Shown here in pieces: positions 24,905 through 34,077 of a stretch of DNA of 64,000 bases. The notes beneath the pieces were generated by a model. That model ran no database searches, was not told the DNA's origin, and saw nothing but the letters and a program-made list of their open reading frames with translations. Each line of letters opens with the position of its first letter. The first letter of the stretch is position 1. Source of the stretch: Myxococcales bacterium (GTDB lineage Bacteria; Myxococcota_A; Polyangia; Polyangiales; Houyiibacteriaceae); contig JAOTXX010000009.1 in NCBI GenBank assembly GCA_029862185.1, forward strand, positions 1-64,000, read 5' to 3'. Made by a program: the position numbers and the translations under genes.

Positions 24905-26973
24905 GTGATCCGCGCGACAACGTACAGCAGGAGTTCTTGGCTGAGGCCCAAGAGCTCGTCGAGGCGTTGTCGCGCGACCTCTTGCTGCTCGACGAGGCCC
25001 ATCAGCGCGCTGAGCGTCCCGCTTCGTCACTGATCAACGGGATTTTCCGCAGTGTTCACACCCTCAAGGGCATTGCCGGGATGTTTGGGTACAAGCACGT
25101 GGGCACCATCGCCCACGCGCTCGAAGACTTGCTGGACGACCTGCGTCTCGGCCGAGCCGAGATCGGCGACCCATTGCTCGACGTGCTCTTCGATTCGGTC
25201 GAGCGGTTTCAACGGCTCTTGGCGCTCGAAGACCCACAGGCGGCCGAAGAAGCTCCCGGAGTAGACGCCTATGTGGCAGCCGTCCGTTCGGTTGGCACTC
25301 AGCCGGCGGTGGAGGACGGCGATCCTCTGCATCAGTATGCGATCGGGCAGGCGGTCCTTTCGGTCCTCACGGAGTACGAAGAACATCGGCTTCGCGCGTG
25401 CATCCGAGAGGGGATGCAGCTCTATCGTCTCCGTGCGACCTTCGATCTGACTGCGATCGACGACTCAATCGAAGCCCTGCGCGACGTTGTGCACGACGAC
25501 GCTGAAATCATCACCTACTTGCCGAGCCTGGAAGGCGGCAATGACGAGTCCATCGAGCTCGTGGTGCTCCTTGCCAGCCGGGTTCCGGAGCCAGAGCTGA
25601 AGGCACACTTCGAAGGCGGTTACGGGACGGTGGAGGCGATCGAAGAGCAAAAGCATCTGCCGACGATTCCTCCAAATCTCACCTCGATCCCCCCCGGTGC
25701 GCAAAGCCTTCTGCCCCAGCCCGAGGACGAGATGGGCCAGGCCTCACTTCGTTCGGTGGCGAACTCAGTTCGTGTGGACATTCGCAAGCTGGACGACCTG
25801 ATGAACGTCGTGGGCGAGCTTGCCTTGGTGCGCAGTGCCGTGGGTCGTGCAGTTGCCGGGCTCGACGGGGATCCCAAGCACAGGCATTCGCTTCGGGAGC
25901 TCGATCGACTGGGCCGCGGTTTCGAACGTCAGCTATCCGAGCTGCGCACGAGGATCCTCGATGTTCGCATGGTCCCGTTGGGTCAGGTATTCAGCAAGTT
26001 CGGGCGCATCGTGCGGCAAGCCGCCAGGGAGCACGACAAACAAGTTCGCCTCGTCGTGACCGGCGCGAACACGGAGATGGACAAGCTAATCGTCGAGGAG
26101 CTGGCCGACCCACTGATGCATCTGGTCCGCAATGCCATCGACCATGGTATCGAGTCGGTCGACACGCGAATGCGCCTCGCCAAGCCGGCGGAGGGCACGC
26201 TTGCTCTCAACGCGTATCACAAGGGCAGAAATGTCGTCATCGAGGTCGAGGATGATGGTGGCGGCATGAATGCGCAGAAGCTACGTGAGAGAGCGGTGTC
26301 GCGCGGCTTGCTGACCGCGGAGGCCAGCCAGGATCTCACTCGCCAGGACATGTTGAACCTAGTTTTCCTTCCAGGCTTGAGCACGAACGTTGAAGTGACC
26401 GATCTGTCCGGCCGTGGCGTGGGTATGGATGTCGTGAAGACCAACATCCTGCGAATGGGTGGGGTGGTTTCGATTGCGAGCGAGCAGGGCATTGGCACCA
26501 AGATCACGGTGACCCTTCCGATTACTCTGGCCATCATACGCGCCCTCATCATCACGGTGGGTCCGCGCCTCTTTGCGCTTCCGATCAGCGCGGTTCGCGA
26601 AGCGATCCCCTTTGCGCCGCAAGACGTCCGCACGATCCAAGGCCGCAAAGTGATCACCATGCGCGGCGAGACACTTCCAATCTGCGATCTCGCCCGCTTG
26701 TTTGGTCTGCGAGGGGCCAAGCCACAGGAAAGCCGATTCGTGATCGTCTGCGAGATGGGCAATCGGGAGCTTGGATTCGTCGTCGACGAGCTCGTCGGCC
26801 AAGAGGACGTGATCACCAAGTCGCTTGGTTCAACCCTGTCTTCCGTTCGCGGCTTCGCTGGAGCCGCGGACTTGGGGGATCAGAAGCTAGCGCTGGTGCT
26901 CGACGTGCCCGCGCTCTTCTCCGAGTACTTCGACGGTGCCGAGGCCCTTCCATCGGCGGAGGCACGCGCATGA
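24901..26973 (+). CDS. cheA: Chemosensory histidine kinase CheA
   Basis: 690 residues. The P1 HPt domain has phospho-His H53 in 'RSVHTLKGIAGMFG'. A P2-like middle follows, then the dimerisation domain, the HATPase ('LVRNAIDHGIESVD', 'EVEDDGGGMNAQKL', 'LSGRGVGMDVVKTNILRMGG') and a C-terminal CheW-like P5 ('FALPISAVREAIPFAP'). There is no fused receiver domain, unlike FrzE. It phosphorylates CheY and CheB in response to receptor arrays. Start and stop overlap its neighbours by four bases. Confidence 0.95.
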   Translation: MSDPRDNVQQEFLAEAQELVEALSRDLLLLDEAHQRAERPASSLINGIFRSVHTLKGIAGMFGYKHVGTIAHALEDLLDDLRLGRAEIGDPLLDVLFDSVERFQRLLALEDPQAAEEAPGVDAYVAAVRSVGTQPAVEDGDPLHQYAIGQAVLSVLTEYEEHRLRACIREGMQLYRLRATFDLTAIDDSIEALRDVVHDDAEIITYLPSLEGGNDESIELVVLLASRVPEPELKAHFEGGYGTVEAIEEQKHLPTIPPNLTSIPPGAQSLLPQPEDEMGQASLRSVANSVRVDIRKLDDLMNVVGELALVRSAVGRAVAGLDGDPKHRHSLRELDRLGRGFERQLSELRTRILDVRMVPLGQVFSKFGRIVRQAAREHDKQVRLVVTGANTEMDKLIVEELADPLMHLVRNAIDHGIESVDTRMRLAKPAEGTLALNAYHKGRNVVIEVEDDGGGMNAQKLRERAVSRGLLTAEASQDLTRQDMLNLVFLPGLSTNVEVTDLSGRGVGMDVVKTNILRMGGVVSIASEQGIGTKITVTLPITLAIIRALIITVGPRLFALPISAVREAIPFAPQDVRTIQGRKVITMRGETLPICDLARLFGLRGAKPQESRFVIVCEMGNRELGFVVDELVGQEDVITKSLGSTLSSVRGFAGAADLGDQKLALVLDVPALFSEYFDGAEALPSAEARA

Positions 26974-27467
26974 CCGCTGGTGCACAAAGAGCCACTCTCG
27001 TCCCCGATCCGGCTAGCGAAGACGCGGCGATCCCTGTGCTTGCGGTGTCTGCTGGGAGCGAGACCTACGGTTTTCCGTTGTCCACCGTCCGAGAGATTCT
27101 GATGCCACCGCCCCTGACCGAGGTCCCCCGTTCGGCCAAGCACTTCCTAGGGGTCATCGCTGTGAGAGGCGAAATCATCACACTGGTCGACCTGCCCACG
27201 CTCTTGAATCTCGAGGTGCTCGATCGACAGCCGCTCGGACGCGTCATTCTGGTCGACGTCGGTGAAGAGCTCATCGGGGTCGCAGTGGATCGCGTGGTTC
27301 AGGTGTCTCAATTGCAGCCCGATGAGATCGAGTACGCCAGTACCATGAGTGCTGACCTCTCCGAGTACGTCGTCGGAGTTGCCCGTGTTCCATCCCAGTC
27401 GCCGGGTGACGCCGATGAGATGGTGATTCTCATCGATCCGCGAGCGTTGCTGGGAGGTCTGACGTGA
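26970..27467 (+). CDS. cheW: CheW-type scaffold protein (first)
   Basis: 165 residues. Single CheW SH3-like domain: 'TYGFPLSTVREILMPPPLTE', 'HFLGVIAVRGEIITLVDL', 'GVAVDRVVQVSQLQPDEIEY', ending 'MVILIDPRALL'. It links CheA to receptors. It has an N-terminal extension of about 25 residues before the domain. Translationally coupled to cheA and to the second cheW. Confidence 0.92.
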   Translation: MTAGAQRATLVPDPASEDAAIPVLAVSAGSETYGFPLSTVREILMPPPLTEVPRSAKHFLGVIAVRGEIITLVDLPTLLNLEVLDRQPLGRVILVDVGEELIGVAVDRVVQVSQLQPDEIEYASTMSADLSEYVVGVARVPSQSPGDADEMVILIDPRALLGGLT

Positions 27468-27964
27468 GCGAGAGCAAGACCTACGGTCTGTCGCTCGCCA
27501 GAGACCTCATCCGAGTCGAGGTTGATTCGGTCATGTATGCACTCGAGATCGCGCGCATTCGCGAGATCGTAAACCCGCTTCCGCTCATTGAGCTGCCCCG
27601 CGAGCATCCCGCTGTTCTGGGGGTTTCCGACTATCGCGAGGTAGTCGTGGCCGTCGTCGATTTGCGGTGCCTTTTTGGCTTGGCGCCACAGGAGCCCACA
27701 CGGCGCACGAAATGGCTGATCCTCAAGACTCGTAGAGGGTTGGTCGCGGTCGTCGTGGATGCGGTCCACGACGTCTTTTCGTCGGAGAACGACCGGCAGC
27801 GCGAAGTTCCCATCTTGGATGATCGCCATCTCGAGCGAGGCATCAAGTCGGCTTACCGGTATCACGAGAGGCTCGTGTTTCTGCTCGACGCAGACCGGGT
27901 CGCCCAGCCTGGCTTCGACGTCGCGCCCGACGAGATGCCGTCCCTGCCTTCGGAGACGCCATGA
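27464..27964 (+). CDS. cheW: CheW-type scaffold protein (second)
   Basis: 166 residues. A second CheW domain: 'MYALEIARIREIVNPLPLIE', 'HPAVLGVSDYREVVVAVVDL', 'GLVAVVVDAVHDVFSSEND'. It differs clearly from the first CheW, so the pair is not a recent duplication. Two CheWs may serve different receptors or alternate in the array. GTG start inside a GTGA overlap. Confidence 0.92.
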   Translation: MSESKTYGLSLARDLIRVEVDSVMYALEIARIREIVNPLPLIELPREHPAVLGVSDYREVVVAVVDLRCLFGLAPQEPTRRTKWLILKTRRGLVAVVVDAVHDVFSSENDRQREVPILDDRHLERGIKSAYRYHERLVFLLDADRVAQPGFDVAPDEMPSLPSETP

Positions 27965-29985
27965 GCGAAGATGGGCTCGACGAGGCGTTCCACTCTGCCG
28001 ATCCGGACGTCCGCCGTCGGGCCGTCCAAGGGATGAGCCTTCGTCCCAGGGGGACGCCGCTAACATTGATCGTCGATGCGCTGTCGGACTCGGACTGGCG
28101 GGTGCGCCGTGAAGCAATTTCCCTGGCTGCACAATCGGCGGAGAGAGATGCACTCATCGATTCGCTCCTCGCTTGCTTGGTCGAGACCGACAACACCGGT
28201 CTCCGCAACGCGGCGATCGAAGTGCTCGGGATGGTGGCTCAAGGGCAGGCGCACAAGTTCGCCGACGCGTTGGCTGCTGCGGGGGGAGGTGCCCAGAAGT
28301 TCCTCGTGGAGGCGATGGGCAAGACGCGAGACCCCCGCATGATCGATCATTTGGAACCGCTGGTGCGGGGTCCCGACGGGAACGTGGCGGCTGCGGCCGT
28401 CGAAGCCCTGGTTTGCATCGGTGGCAGCCGCGCGGAGGGTCTTCTCAAGGAGCGCCTTTCGACGCCGAACCTGTTTCTTCGCATTTCCGTTCTCGAAGGG
28501 CTTACCCGACTCGGCACGCGGTTGACTTGGACGGAGCTCGCTCCGGCGGTGGATGACGCGATCGTCCGTAGAATCTCCGCTGAGCTTCTTGGAAGGACCG
28601 GCGAGCCCGACGCGCTGGAGTTCCTTCTCGACCTCGCCGCCGATCCGTCACCTCAAACCTCGTCCGCAGCCCTTCGCGCCATTGCGGTGCTTGCAAGTGA
28701 AACCCAGGCTGACCGCGACGATCTGATCGAGCGATTGAGCGCATCAAGCGAATCGTTCCGGCCCGCGCTTCACGAGGCTCTGCTACACGGCGATACTCCG
28801 ACCCGGCAGGGGGCCGCCTACCTCGCAGTACTGTGCCGGGACGAGAGCTCGCTCGAAGCAGTCCTCCAAGCGGTTGCCGATGACGTGGTCAGCCCGGAAA
28901 CGGTCGTAGCCCTTCGGGCGTCGGGAAGTGCGCTCATCGATCCGCTTCTCATGCAACGGGGCGCGGAGCCACGGGTTTGGGCGATCGCGCTCGAGCTCGC
29001 TGCCGAGCTCAGCTACCGGCATCTGGACGAGGTGCCGGCCGCCACCCGCGATCGGATTCGAAGCCTCATCGAGCGAGACCTGGCGGACGCGACGGACGCT
29101 GTCCGGGCGGCTGCCGCAGAGAGCCTTCTGTGGTGGGGCGACCCGCGCGATTGCCGAGCACTCGTCCAATGCCTGAGCAGTCCGTCTCATCAGGTTCGCG
29201 CCGCGGCGACCAGCGCGCTCGAAGGGCTTGCGAAGCGAGTGCCCGACGCCGTCGAGGAGGCGCTTCACGAGGCCGATCTCGATGGGCCTGGCGGCGCCGA
29301 CATCGCGCACGTTCTCTCGCGGCTCGATTCGCCTCGCGCCGAAGAGCTTCTCAAACGCGGCCTGCACAGCGGGGAACCTCGGACGCGCAGAGCCGCGGTG
29401 CAAGCACTGGCGATCGCGAACGCAAGCGACATGGCGCAGTTGATCGGATACGCGGTCGCCGATGAAGACATCGACGTTCAAATCGCGGCAGTACGATCGC
29501 TCGGCCAGATGAGCACGAGGGAGGCCGATGCCCCTCTTCGTACCGCGCTCGACTCCCCATTTGCTCCGACGCGCGCTGAGGCGGCTCTGGCCCTCGGACG
29601 GCGTGAAGCCAATGGGGCCATCCCCCGCATCCGCGCGCTGTTGGAAGACAGGGAGCCGGTTGTCGTATCCGCAGCGCTGGATGCCCTCGCTTGGTTGGGA
29701 GATTCCGAAGTAGCGACTGCCGTCGAGCGTGCGCTTTCGCATGCGGACGACGAGATTTTTCAAGCCGGCCTTCGCGCTGCCCGAACATTGCCCGTCCGTC
29801 ACGCCGAGCGGCTCGTGAGCCGAGGCCTCGTGCATCCGGCCTGGAACGTTCGCATTTTGGCGATCAAGTTGCTGCTCGACCTCGACACTGAGTATACGCG
29901 CCAGCTCTTGCGCCGCGCCTTGACGGACGAGACCGATTCCATGGTCAGGCACGCGATCGAGAGCGGCCTTCGGCTAGGTGCGTGA
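27961..29985 (+). CDS. HEAT-repeat protein of the chemosensory operon
   Basis: 674 residues built almost wholly of HEAT/PBS-lyase-like helical repeats ('LSDSDWRVRREAISLAAQSA', 'GPDGNVAAAAVEALVCIGGS', 'SSPSHQVRAAATSALEGLAK', 'DEDIDVQIAAVRSLGQMSTR'). No membrane segment, signal or catalytic motif is visible, so it is likely a cytoplasmic scaffold or adaptor. It is locked between cheW and cheR by start/stop overlaps. I recall a HEAT-repeat protein in a Myxococcus Che cluster (Cpc7 of Che7), which may be comparable. Confidence 0.9.
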   Translation: MSEDGLDEAFHSADPDVRRRAVQGMSLRPRGTPLTLIVDALSDSDWRVRREAISLAAQSAERDALIDSLLACLVETDNTGLRNAAIEVLGMVAQGQAHKFADALAAAGGGAQKFLVEAMGKTRDPRMIDHLEPLVRGPDGNVAAAAVEALVCIGGSRAEGLLKERLSTPNLFLRISVLEGLTRLGTRLTWTELAPAVDDAIVRRISAELLGRTGEPDALEFLLDLAADPSPQTSSAALRAIAVLASETQADRDDLIERLSASSESFRPALHEALLHGDTPTRQGAAYLAVLCRDESSLEAVLQAVADDVVSPETVVALRASGSALIDPLLMQRGAEPRVWAIALELAAELSYRHLDEVPAATRDRIRSLIERDLADATDAVRAAAAESLLWWGDPRDCRALVQCLSSPSHQVRAAATSALEGLAKRVPDAVEEALHEADLDGPGGADIAHVLSRLDSPRAEELLKRGLHSGEPRTRRAAVQALAIANASDMAQLIGYAVADEDIDVQIAAVRSLGQMSTREADAPLRTALDSPFAPTRAEAALALGRREANGAIPRIRALLEDREPVVVSAALDALAWLGDSEVATAVERALSHADDEIFQAGLRAARTLPVRHAERLVSRGLVHPAWNVRILAIKLLLDLDTEYTRQLLRRALTDETDSMVRHAIESGLRLGA

Positions 29986-30868
29986 CGTGACCTTGTTGCA
30001 CGACGCAGGGCCGAGTCTGAAACTCAAGGAATTCCGTCTCATCCGGGATTTCATCAATAGGTTCTGTGGCATCTACTTCGCCGACGACTGCGCGTACGTC
30101 GTCGAACGGCGACTTCGCGAGCGACTTCGCGAGCTGGGAGTCGAAGATTTCAGGGAGTACTACCGCTACTTGCTGTACCACCCAAAGGCGGAAAGAGAGG
30201 TCGAAGCAGCGGCCGAGGTTCTGACGACCAACGAGACCTATTTCTTCCGCGAAGCGTACCAGCTTCGAGCCTTCACCGATGAGGTCCTCCCGGCCGTCCG
30301 GGCGCGGGCGCTTGCACGCGGCTCGAAGCGGCTCGACGTTTGGAGCGCGGGATGCTCGAGCGGCGAAGAGGTCTTTACGATCGCGATGCTCCTCGATGCC
30401 AGCGGACTCTTCGATGGCTGGGACGTCCGTGTCTTCGGAAACGACATCTCGCGCCGGGTCCTGAGCAAGGCGCGTGGGGCGACCTACGGCGCCGCGAGCT
30501 TCAGGGCTATGATTCCCGAGTACGCGAAGTACTTCATCGAAACCGATGAAGGCAGGCAGGTACACCCGCGCATCCGTGCGATGTGCCACTTCGGTCATCT
30601 GAACCTGATGAATCAGCGGCGCGCCGCAATCGTTGGGCGCGTTGACGTGACCTTCTGCCGAAACGTCCTGATTTATTTCGACGATGCGTCGCGCAGAAAA
30701 GTATTGGAGACCATCTACCAGAGGCTGAACCGTGGAGGCTATTTGCTCCTCGGCCACAGCGAGTCGCTCCTTCGTTCCAGCACGGCGTTCGAGATCACGC
30801 AGCTCACCACTGAGATCGTCTACCGGCGCCCGATCCCATTCACCGACATGCCCCCGAGGCTCGTTTAG
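29978..30868 (+). CDS. cheR: CheR receptor methyltransferase
   Basis: 296 residues. CheR methylates receptor glutamates with SAM. The N-terminal helical domain contains 'RRLRERLRELGVEDFREYYR' and 'EVLTTNETYFFREAYQL'. The SAM site is 'LDVWSAGCSSGEEVFTIAML', followed by 'VFGNDISRRVLSKARG' and 'DVTFCRNVLIYFDD', all family hallmarks. The GTG start overlaps the HEAT gene by eight bases. No receptor gene is in the operon to be its target. Confidence 0.93.
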   Translation: MRDVTLLHDAGPSLKLKEFRLIRDFINRFCGIYFADDCAYVVERRLRERLRELGVEDFREYYRYLLYHPKAEREVEAAAEVLTTNETYFFREAYQLRAFTDEVLPAVRARALARGSKRLDVWSAGCSSGEEVFTIAMLLDASGLFDGWDVRVFGNDISRRVLSKARGATYGAASFRAMIPEYAKYFIETDEGRQVHPRIRAMCHFGHLNLMNQRRAAIVGRVDVTFCRNVLIYFDDASRRKVLETIYQRLNRGGYLLLGHSESLLRSSTAFEITQLTTEIVYRRPIPFTDMPPRLV

Positions 30869-31945
30869 GTGAGAGAGCTCCGCGCGCTCGTCGTAGACGA
30901 CTCTTCGTTGAATCGCCGCACCATCGCAGCAGTTCTCGGAGACATTGCCGGAATCTCGGAGGTCGACGTTGCGCGTGACGGTGCAGAAGCCCTGCGAGTG
31001 GTCGAAGCCAGACCACCCGACTTCATCACTTTGGATCTGGACATGCCGCGCCTGGACGGCTTCGAGTTCCTTCAACTTCTGATGGACCGTCACCCACTCC
31101 CGGTCGTCGTGGTGTCGGGTCTATCGGCAAAAGAAAACATCTTCCGCGCGCTCGAGCTCGGGGCGATCGATTTCATCGAAAAGCCACATGGGGTGGACGC
31201 TCCTCTGGAGAGCTTGCGAGACCAGCTCATCGAGAAGGTGCGTGTCGTCCAGCAGCTATCGCCGCTCGCGCTCCAACATGACCTGGCGGATGTCTTTGGA
31301 CTCGATGCGGACCTCGGTACGCCGACGCTTCGAAGGCGCGAGCCTACCGTACTCAAGAGGGTGCCCTCCAAGGTCATCGTGATCGGCGCATCGACGGGCG
31401 GGCCCCGCGCGCTGGTCACGCTATTCCGTCACCTGCACGACGATCTCGACGCAGCACTGGTGATCGCTCAGCACATGCCCCCTCGGTTCACGCGCACGTT
31501 CGCAGATCGGCTCGACAAGACTGGCGTTACCAAGGTTTCAGAGGCCAAAGGCTATGAGCGACTCGCTCGAGGGCACGCGTACGTCTGCCCGGGAGGTCGC
31601 TGTATCGAGCTCGTTCCCTCAAACCGCGGCCCGGCAATCCGGGTCGTTGCGCCCGATCGAGGGTCTCACTACGTCCCCTCGGTCGATCAGCTCTTCAGCT
31701 CCGCAGCTCGCGTGCTCGGTGACAAGGCTATTGGCGTTGTGCTCACCGGCATGGGAGACGACGGCGCGAAGGGAGCACGCGACATCTTCGCGCAAGGAGG
31801 AAACGTTCTGGTCGAGGCCCCCGAAACCGCGGTGGTTTCGGGCATGCCCATGGCCGTGCGGCGGACCGGGGTGCAACACCATTCACTCGGGATTTGGGCT
31901 CTGGGCGACATGCTCGCAGAGCTCACCCGGCCAAGCAGGCGATGA
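30869..31945 (+). CDS. cheB: CheB methylesterase with receiver domain
   Basis: 358 residues. The receiver has D10-D11 and phospho-acceptor D56 in 'ITLDLDMPRLDGFE', with Lys in 'DFIEKPHG'. After a linker the methylesterase domain shows the triad: Ser in 'IGASTGGPRAL', His in 'IAQHMPPRFT', Asp in 'LTGMGDDGAKGARD'. The GTG start directly abuts the cheR TAG. It removes methyl groups from receptors to reset the array. Confidence 0.94.
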   Translation: MRELRALVVDDSSLNRRTIAAVLGDIAGISEVDVARDGAEALRVVEARPPDFITLDLDMPRLDGFEFLQLLMDRHPLPVVVVSGLSAKENIFRALELGAIDFIEKPHGVDAPLESLRDQLIEKVRVVQQLSPLALQHDLADVFGLDADLGTPTLRRREPTVLKRVPSKVIVIGASTGGPRALVTLFRHLHDDLDAALVIAQHMPPRFTRTFADRLDKTGVTKVSEAKGYERLARGHAYVCPGGRCIELVPSNRGPAIRVVAPDRGSHYVPSVDQLFSSAARVLGDKAIGVVLTGMGDDGAKGARDIFAQGGNVLVEAPETAVVSGMPMAVRRTGVQHHSLGIWALGDMLAELTRPSRR

Positions 31946-31993
31946 GGCGCGAACTTTGAGCACGCCGGTTCCTATCGTAGGATTGAGTTAGCC

Positions 31994-32368
31994 ATGCAAC
32001 GGTACCGCTGCCTCGTAGTCGAAGACTCCAAGACGATGCGCAACATGTTGGCGGAGTCCCTGTTGCGAATTCCTGGAATGGAAGTCGTGGAGGCGGACAA
32101 TGGCCTCGCGGGTATCCGCGCGTTGGCTGCAGGGCAGTTCGATCTGGTCTTGACCGACGTCAACATGCCGGTGATGGATGGACTCAAGCTCGTGCGGCAC
32201 GTCCGAGGCGACCCACGACATGAAAAGACCCCAATCGTGATTATCACGACGGAGAGTGCGCCGAACGATCGCGACCGCGCGATGGCGCTCGGAGCCAACG
32301 CCTACATCGAGAAACCAATTCAAGCGCCGCGAGTGATTCGTGCGGTCAGGAAGCTTCTCGAGGTTTGA
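31994..32368 (+). CDS. cheY: CheY-type response regulator (second)
   Basis: 124 residues, receiver only. Acidic pocket 'VVEDSKTMR', phospho-acceptor D55 in 'LVLTDVNMPVMDGLK', Thr pair in 'VIITTESA', Lys in 'YIEKPIQAPRV'. It is closer to classical CheY than the first regulator. The ATG lies 48 nt after cheB. The stop overlaps the possible TTG start of the next gene. Confidence 0.92.
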   Translation: MQRYRCLVVEDSKTMRNMLAESLLRIPGMEVVEADNGLAGIRALAAGQFDLVLTDVNMPVMDGLKLVRHVRGDPRHEKTPIVIITTESAPNDRDRAMALGANAYIEKPIQAPRVIRAVRKLLEV

Positions 32369-32373
32369 CGACC

Positions 32374-33111
32374 ATGCGCGACGAAGACGCCCCGTCAGTG
32401 GGACAAGGCATCTTGCATCCCGAGGGCATGCAAGCAACGAGAGACGTTGCCGCCGGCATCGTTCATGAAATCAACAACATCCTCGGTGTCATCATCGGCA
32501 ATGCGCATCTCGCCAAGAAGAACGCTTCAGACCCTGCTGCGATCGAGAAGTACATGGGCGAGGTGCGGAACGCCGCAGAAGAGGGGCGCGAGCTCATGCG
32601 TGACCTCGCTGCTTTCGCTGGCGACAATCCACTCCAAACGCGTGTCCTTTCTCTGAACGACCTCGTGAGAAACGCGGCATCGGACCTCGAGGTCGGCATC
32701 ACGCTCGACCTGTGTGCCCGAGATCCAGTGGCCCGGCTCAACCTCTGGTTGGCCCAGGACGCCCTCGGCAGGCTGATTCAATTCATGGCAGCGACGAAGA
32801 CCGTCGCATCGATCCGACTCGCAACCCGCGTGGTTGGCTCTGCGGCCGTGTTGACGATCGAAGACGACGGCGTGAGCCCGAGCGAACAAGACCTTAGAAC
32901 GATATTCACGCCGTTCGCCAAGATCGACCGCCGCCCGAATGTGAAGCTCGGGCTCGCCAAAATGGCGGACTTGGCATTCCGCTCGGCTGGTTTCGTCACC
33001 GCTGGCGTGCGTGAACCGCACGGACTTCGCATCGTCTTGACCCTGCCCGTCGACCGGGATGCGCCCTCAGGTGACGGTCCAGGTATGCCCTTGCCGCAGC
33101 AGGGCGTGTAG
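32374..33111 (+). CDS. Degenerate histidine kinase-like protein
   Basis: 245 residues from the ATG; a TTG nine bases earlier overlaps the cheY stop and is the alternative. A DHp-type helix pair carries H31 in 'AAGIVHEINNILGVIIGNAH', as in NtrB-class kinases. The ATP-binding half is damaged: the N-box Asn is missing ('ALGRLIQFMAATK') and the G1 box reads 'IEDDGVSPSE' without the second glycine. It may act as a phosphotransfer protein or adaptor rather than a kinase. Its 3' end overlaps the convergent korB by 45 nt. Confidence 0.82.
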   Translation: MRDEDAPSVGQGILHPEGMQATRDVAAGIVHEINNILGVIIGNAHLAKKNASDPAAIEKYMGEVRNAAEEGRELMRDLAAFAGDNPLQTRVLSLNDLVRNAASDLEVGITLDLCARDPVARLNLWLAQDALGRLIQFMAATKTVASIRLATRVVGSAAVLTIEDDGVSPSEQDLRTIFTPFAKIDRRPNVKLGLAKMADLAFRSAGFVTAGVREPHGLRIVLTLPVDRDAPSGDGPGMPLPQQGV

Positions 33112-34077
33112 ATCCGGCCCTCCGAAACGCTCTTCGGCCAGCTCGCGCTGCGTTTCGACGCTCTCGTTGTAAACCGGACCCCGGTTACGGTAAAGAACAC
33201 CGAGGGCGACGACGTCGGGGAGGTCGGTGAGCATCCAGGCGAGCTGGTGGTTGGTCTCGTCGTGGATGATGATGTCCTGCTCTGTCACGCCGTCTTCGCC
33301 GATGGTCACGACGTCGAGGCTGAGTGTCTTGGCGTTGAAACGAAGGCCCTTCTCCCCGTTGGCACCGAACATCATTGGCTGCCCGTGCTCGAGCCACAGT
33401 TGGTAGGCAGGGCCGGTCTTTCGATCGGTGACGAGATCGAACACGCCGTCGTTGAACACTGGGCAGTTTTGGAGAATTTCGATGAATGCGGCGCCCTCGT
33501 GCTCTCGCGCCGCGGTCAGTGCTTCGGGAAGCTTTTTCGAGATATCGAACGCGCGCGCTACGAAGGTCGCGCCGGCGCCCAATGCAAATCGCGTCGGTAC
33601 GACGGGCTGATCGATCGAGCCGAGCGGGCTCGACGGCGTGACCTGCCCGACCTGCGAGGTGGGCGAGTATTGCCCCTTGGTGAGGCCGTAGATCTGGTTG
33701 TTGAACAACATGACCTGAAGATCGATGTTTCGTCGAAGCACATGGAGAAGATGGTTGCCTCCGATGCTCAGGCCGTCGCCGTCACCGGTGATTACCCAAA
33801 CGTCGAGCTCGGGGTTCGCGAGCTTGACACCGGTCGCCACCGCAGGCGCGCGCCCATGAATCGTGTGAAAGCCGTACGTGTTCATGTAGTAGGGGAAGCG
33901 GCTCGAGCAGCCGATGCCCGAGATGAACACTGTGTTCTCCGGCGTCGACCCGAGGCTCGGAAGGGTGCGTTGCACCGCTGCAAGGATCGCGTAATCGCCA
34001 CAGCCGGGACACCAGCGCACCTCTTGATCGGAGGTGAAGTCCTTGCGCGAGTATTTTTCCGGAGAGTTGGTGCTCAT
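33067..34077 (-). CDS. korB: 2-oxoacid:ferredoxin oxidoreductase, beta subunit (KorB-like)
   Basis: 336 residues. The thiamine-diphosphate-binding subunit that, with KorA, converts 2-oxoglutarate + CoA to succinyl-CoA with ferredoxin as electron acceptor. Visible: 'RWCPGCGDYAIL', 'GIGCSSRFPYYMNTYGFHTI', TPP motif 'ITGDGDGLSIGGNHLLHVLR' and 'LFNNQIYGLTKGQYSPTS'. Four-base overlap with the alpha gene upstream. No ferredoxin gene is adjacent. Confidence 0.93.
   Translation of the reverse strand: MSTNSPEKYSRKDFTSDQEVRWCPGCGDYAILAAVQRTLPSLGSTPENTVFISGIGCSSRFPYYMNTYGFHTIHGRAPAVATGVKLANPELDVWVITGDGDGLSIGGNHLLHVLRRNIDLQVMLFNNQIYGLTKGQYSPTSQVGQVTPSSPLGSIDQPVVPTRFALGAGATFVARAFDISKKLPEALTAAREHEGAAFIEILQNCPVFNDGVFDLVTDRKTGPAYQLWLEHGQPMMFGANGEKGLRFNAKTLSLDVVTIGEDGVTEQDIIIHDETNHQLAWMLTDLPDVVALGVLYRNRGPVYNESVETQRELAEERFGGPDLHALLRQGHTWTVT

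Noticed and set aside
28783-29952. 389-codon minus-strand frame inside the HEAT gene
   Set aside because: The plus-strand frame has clear helical repeats and is coupled to its neighbours on both sides.
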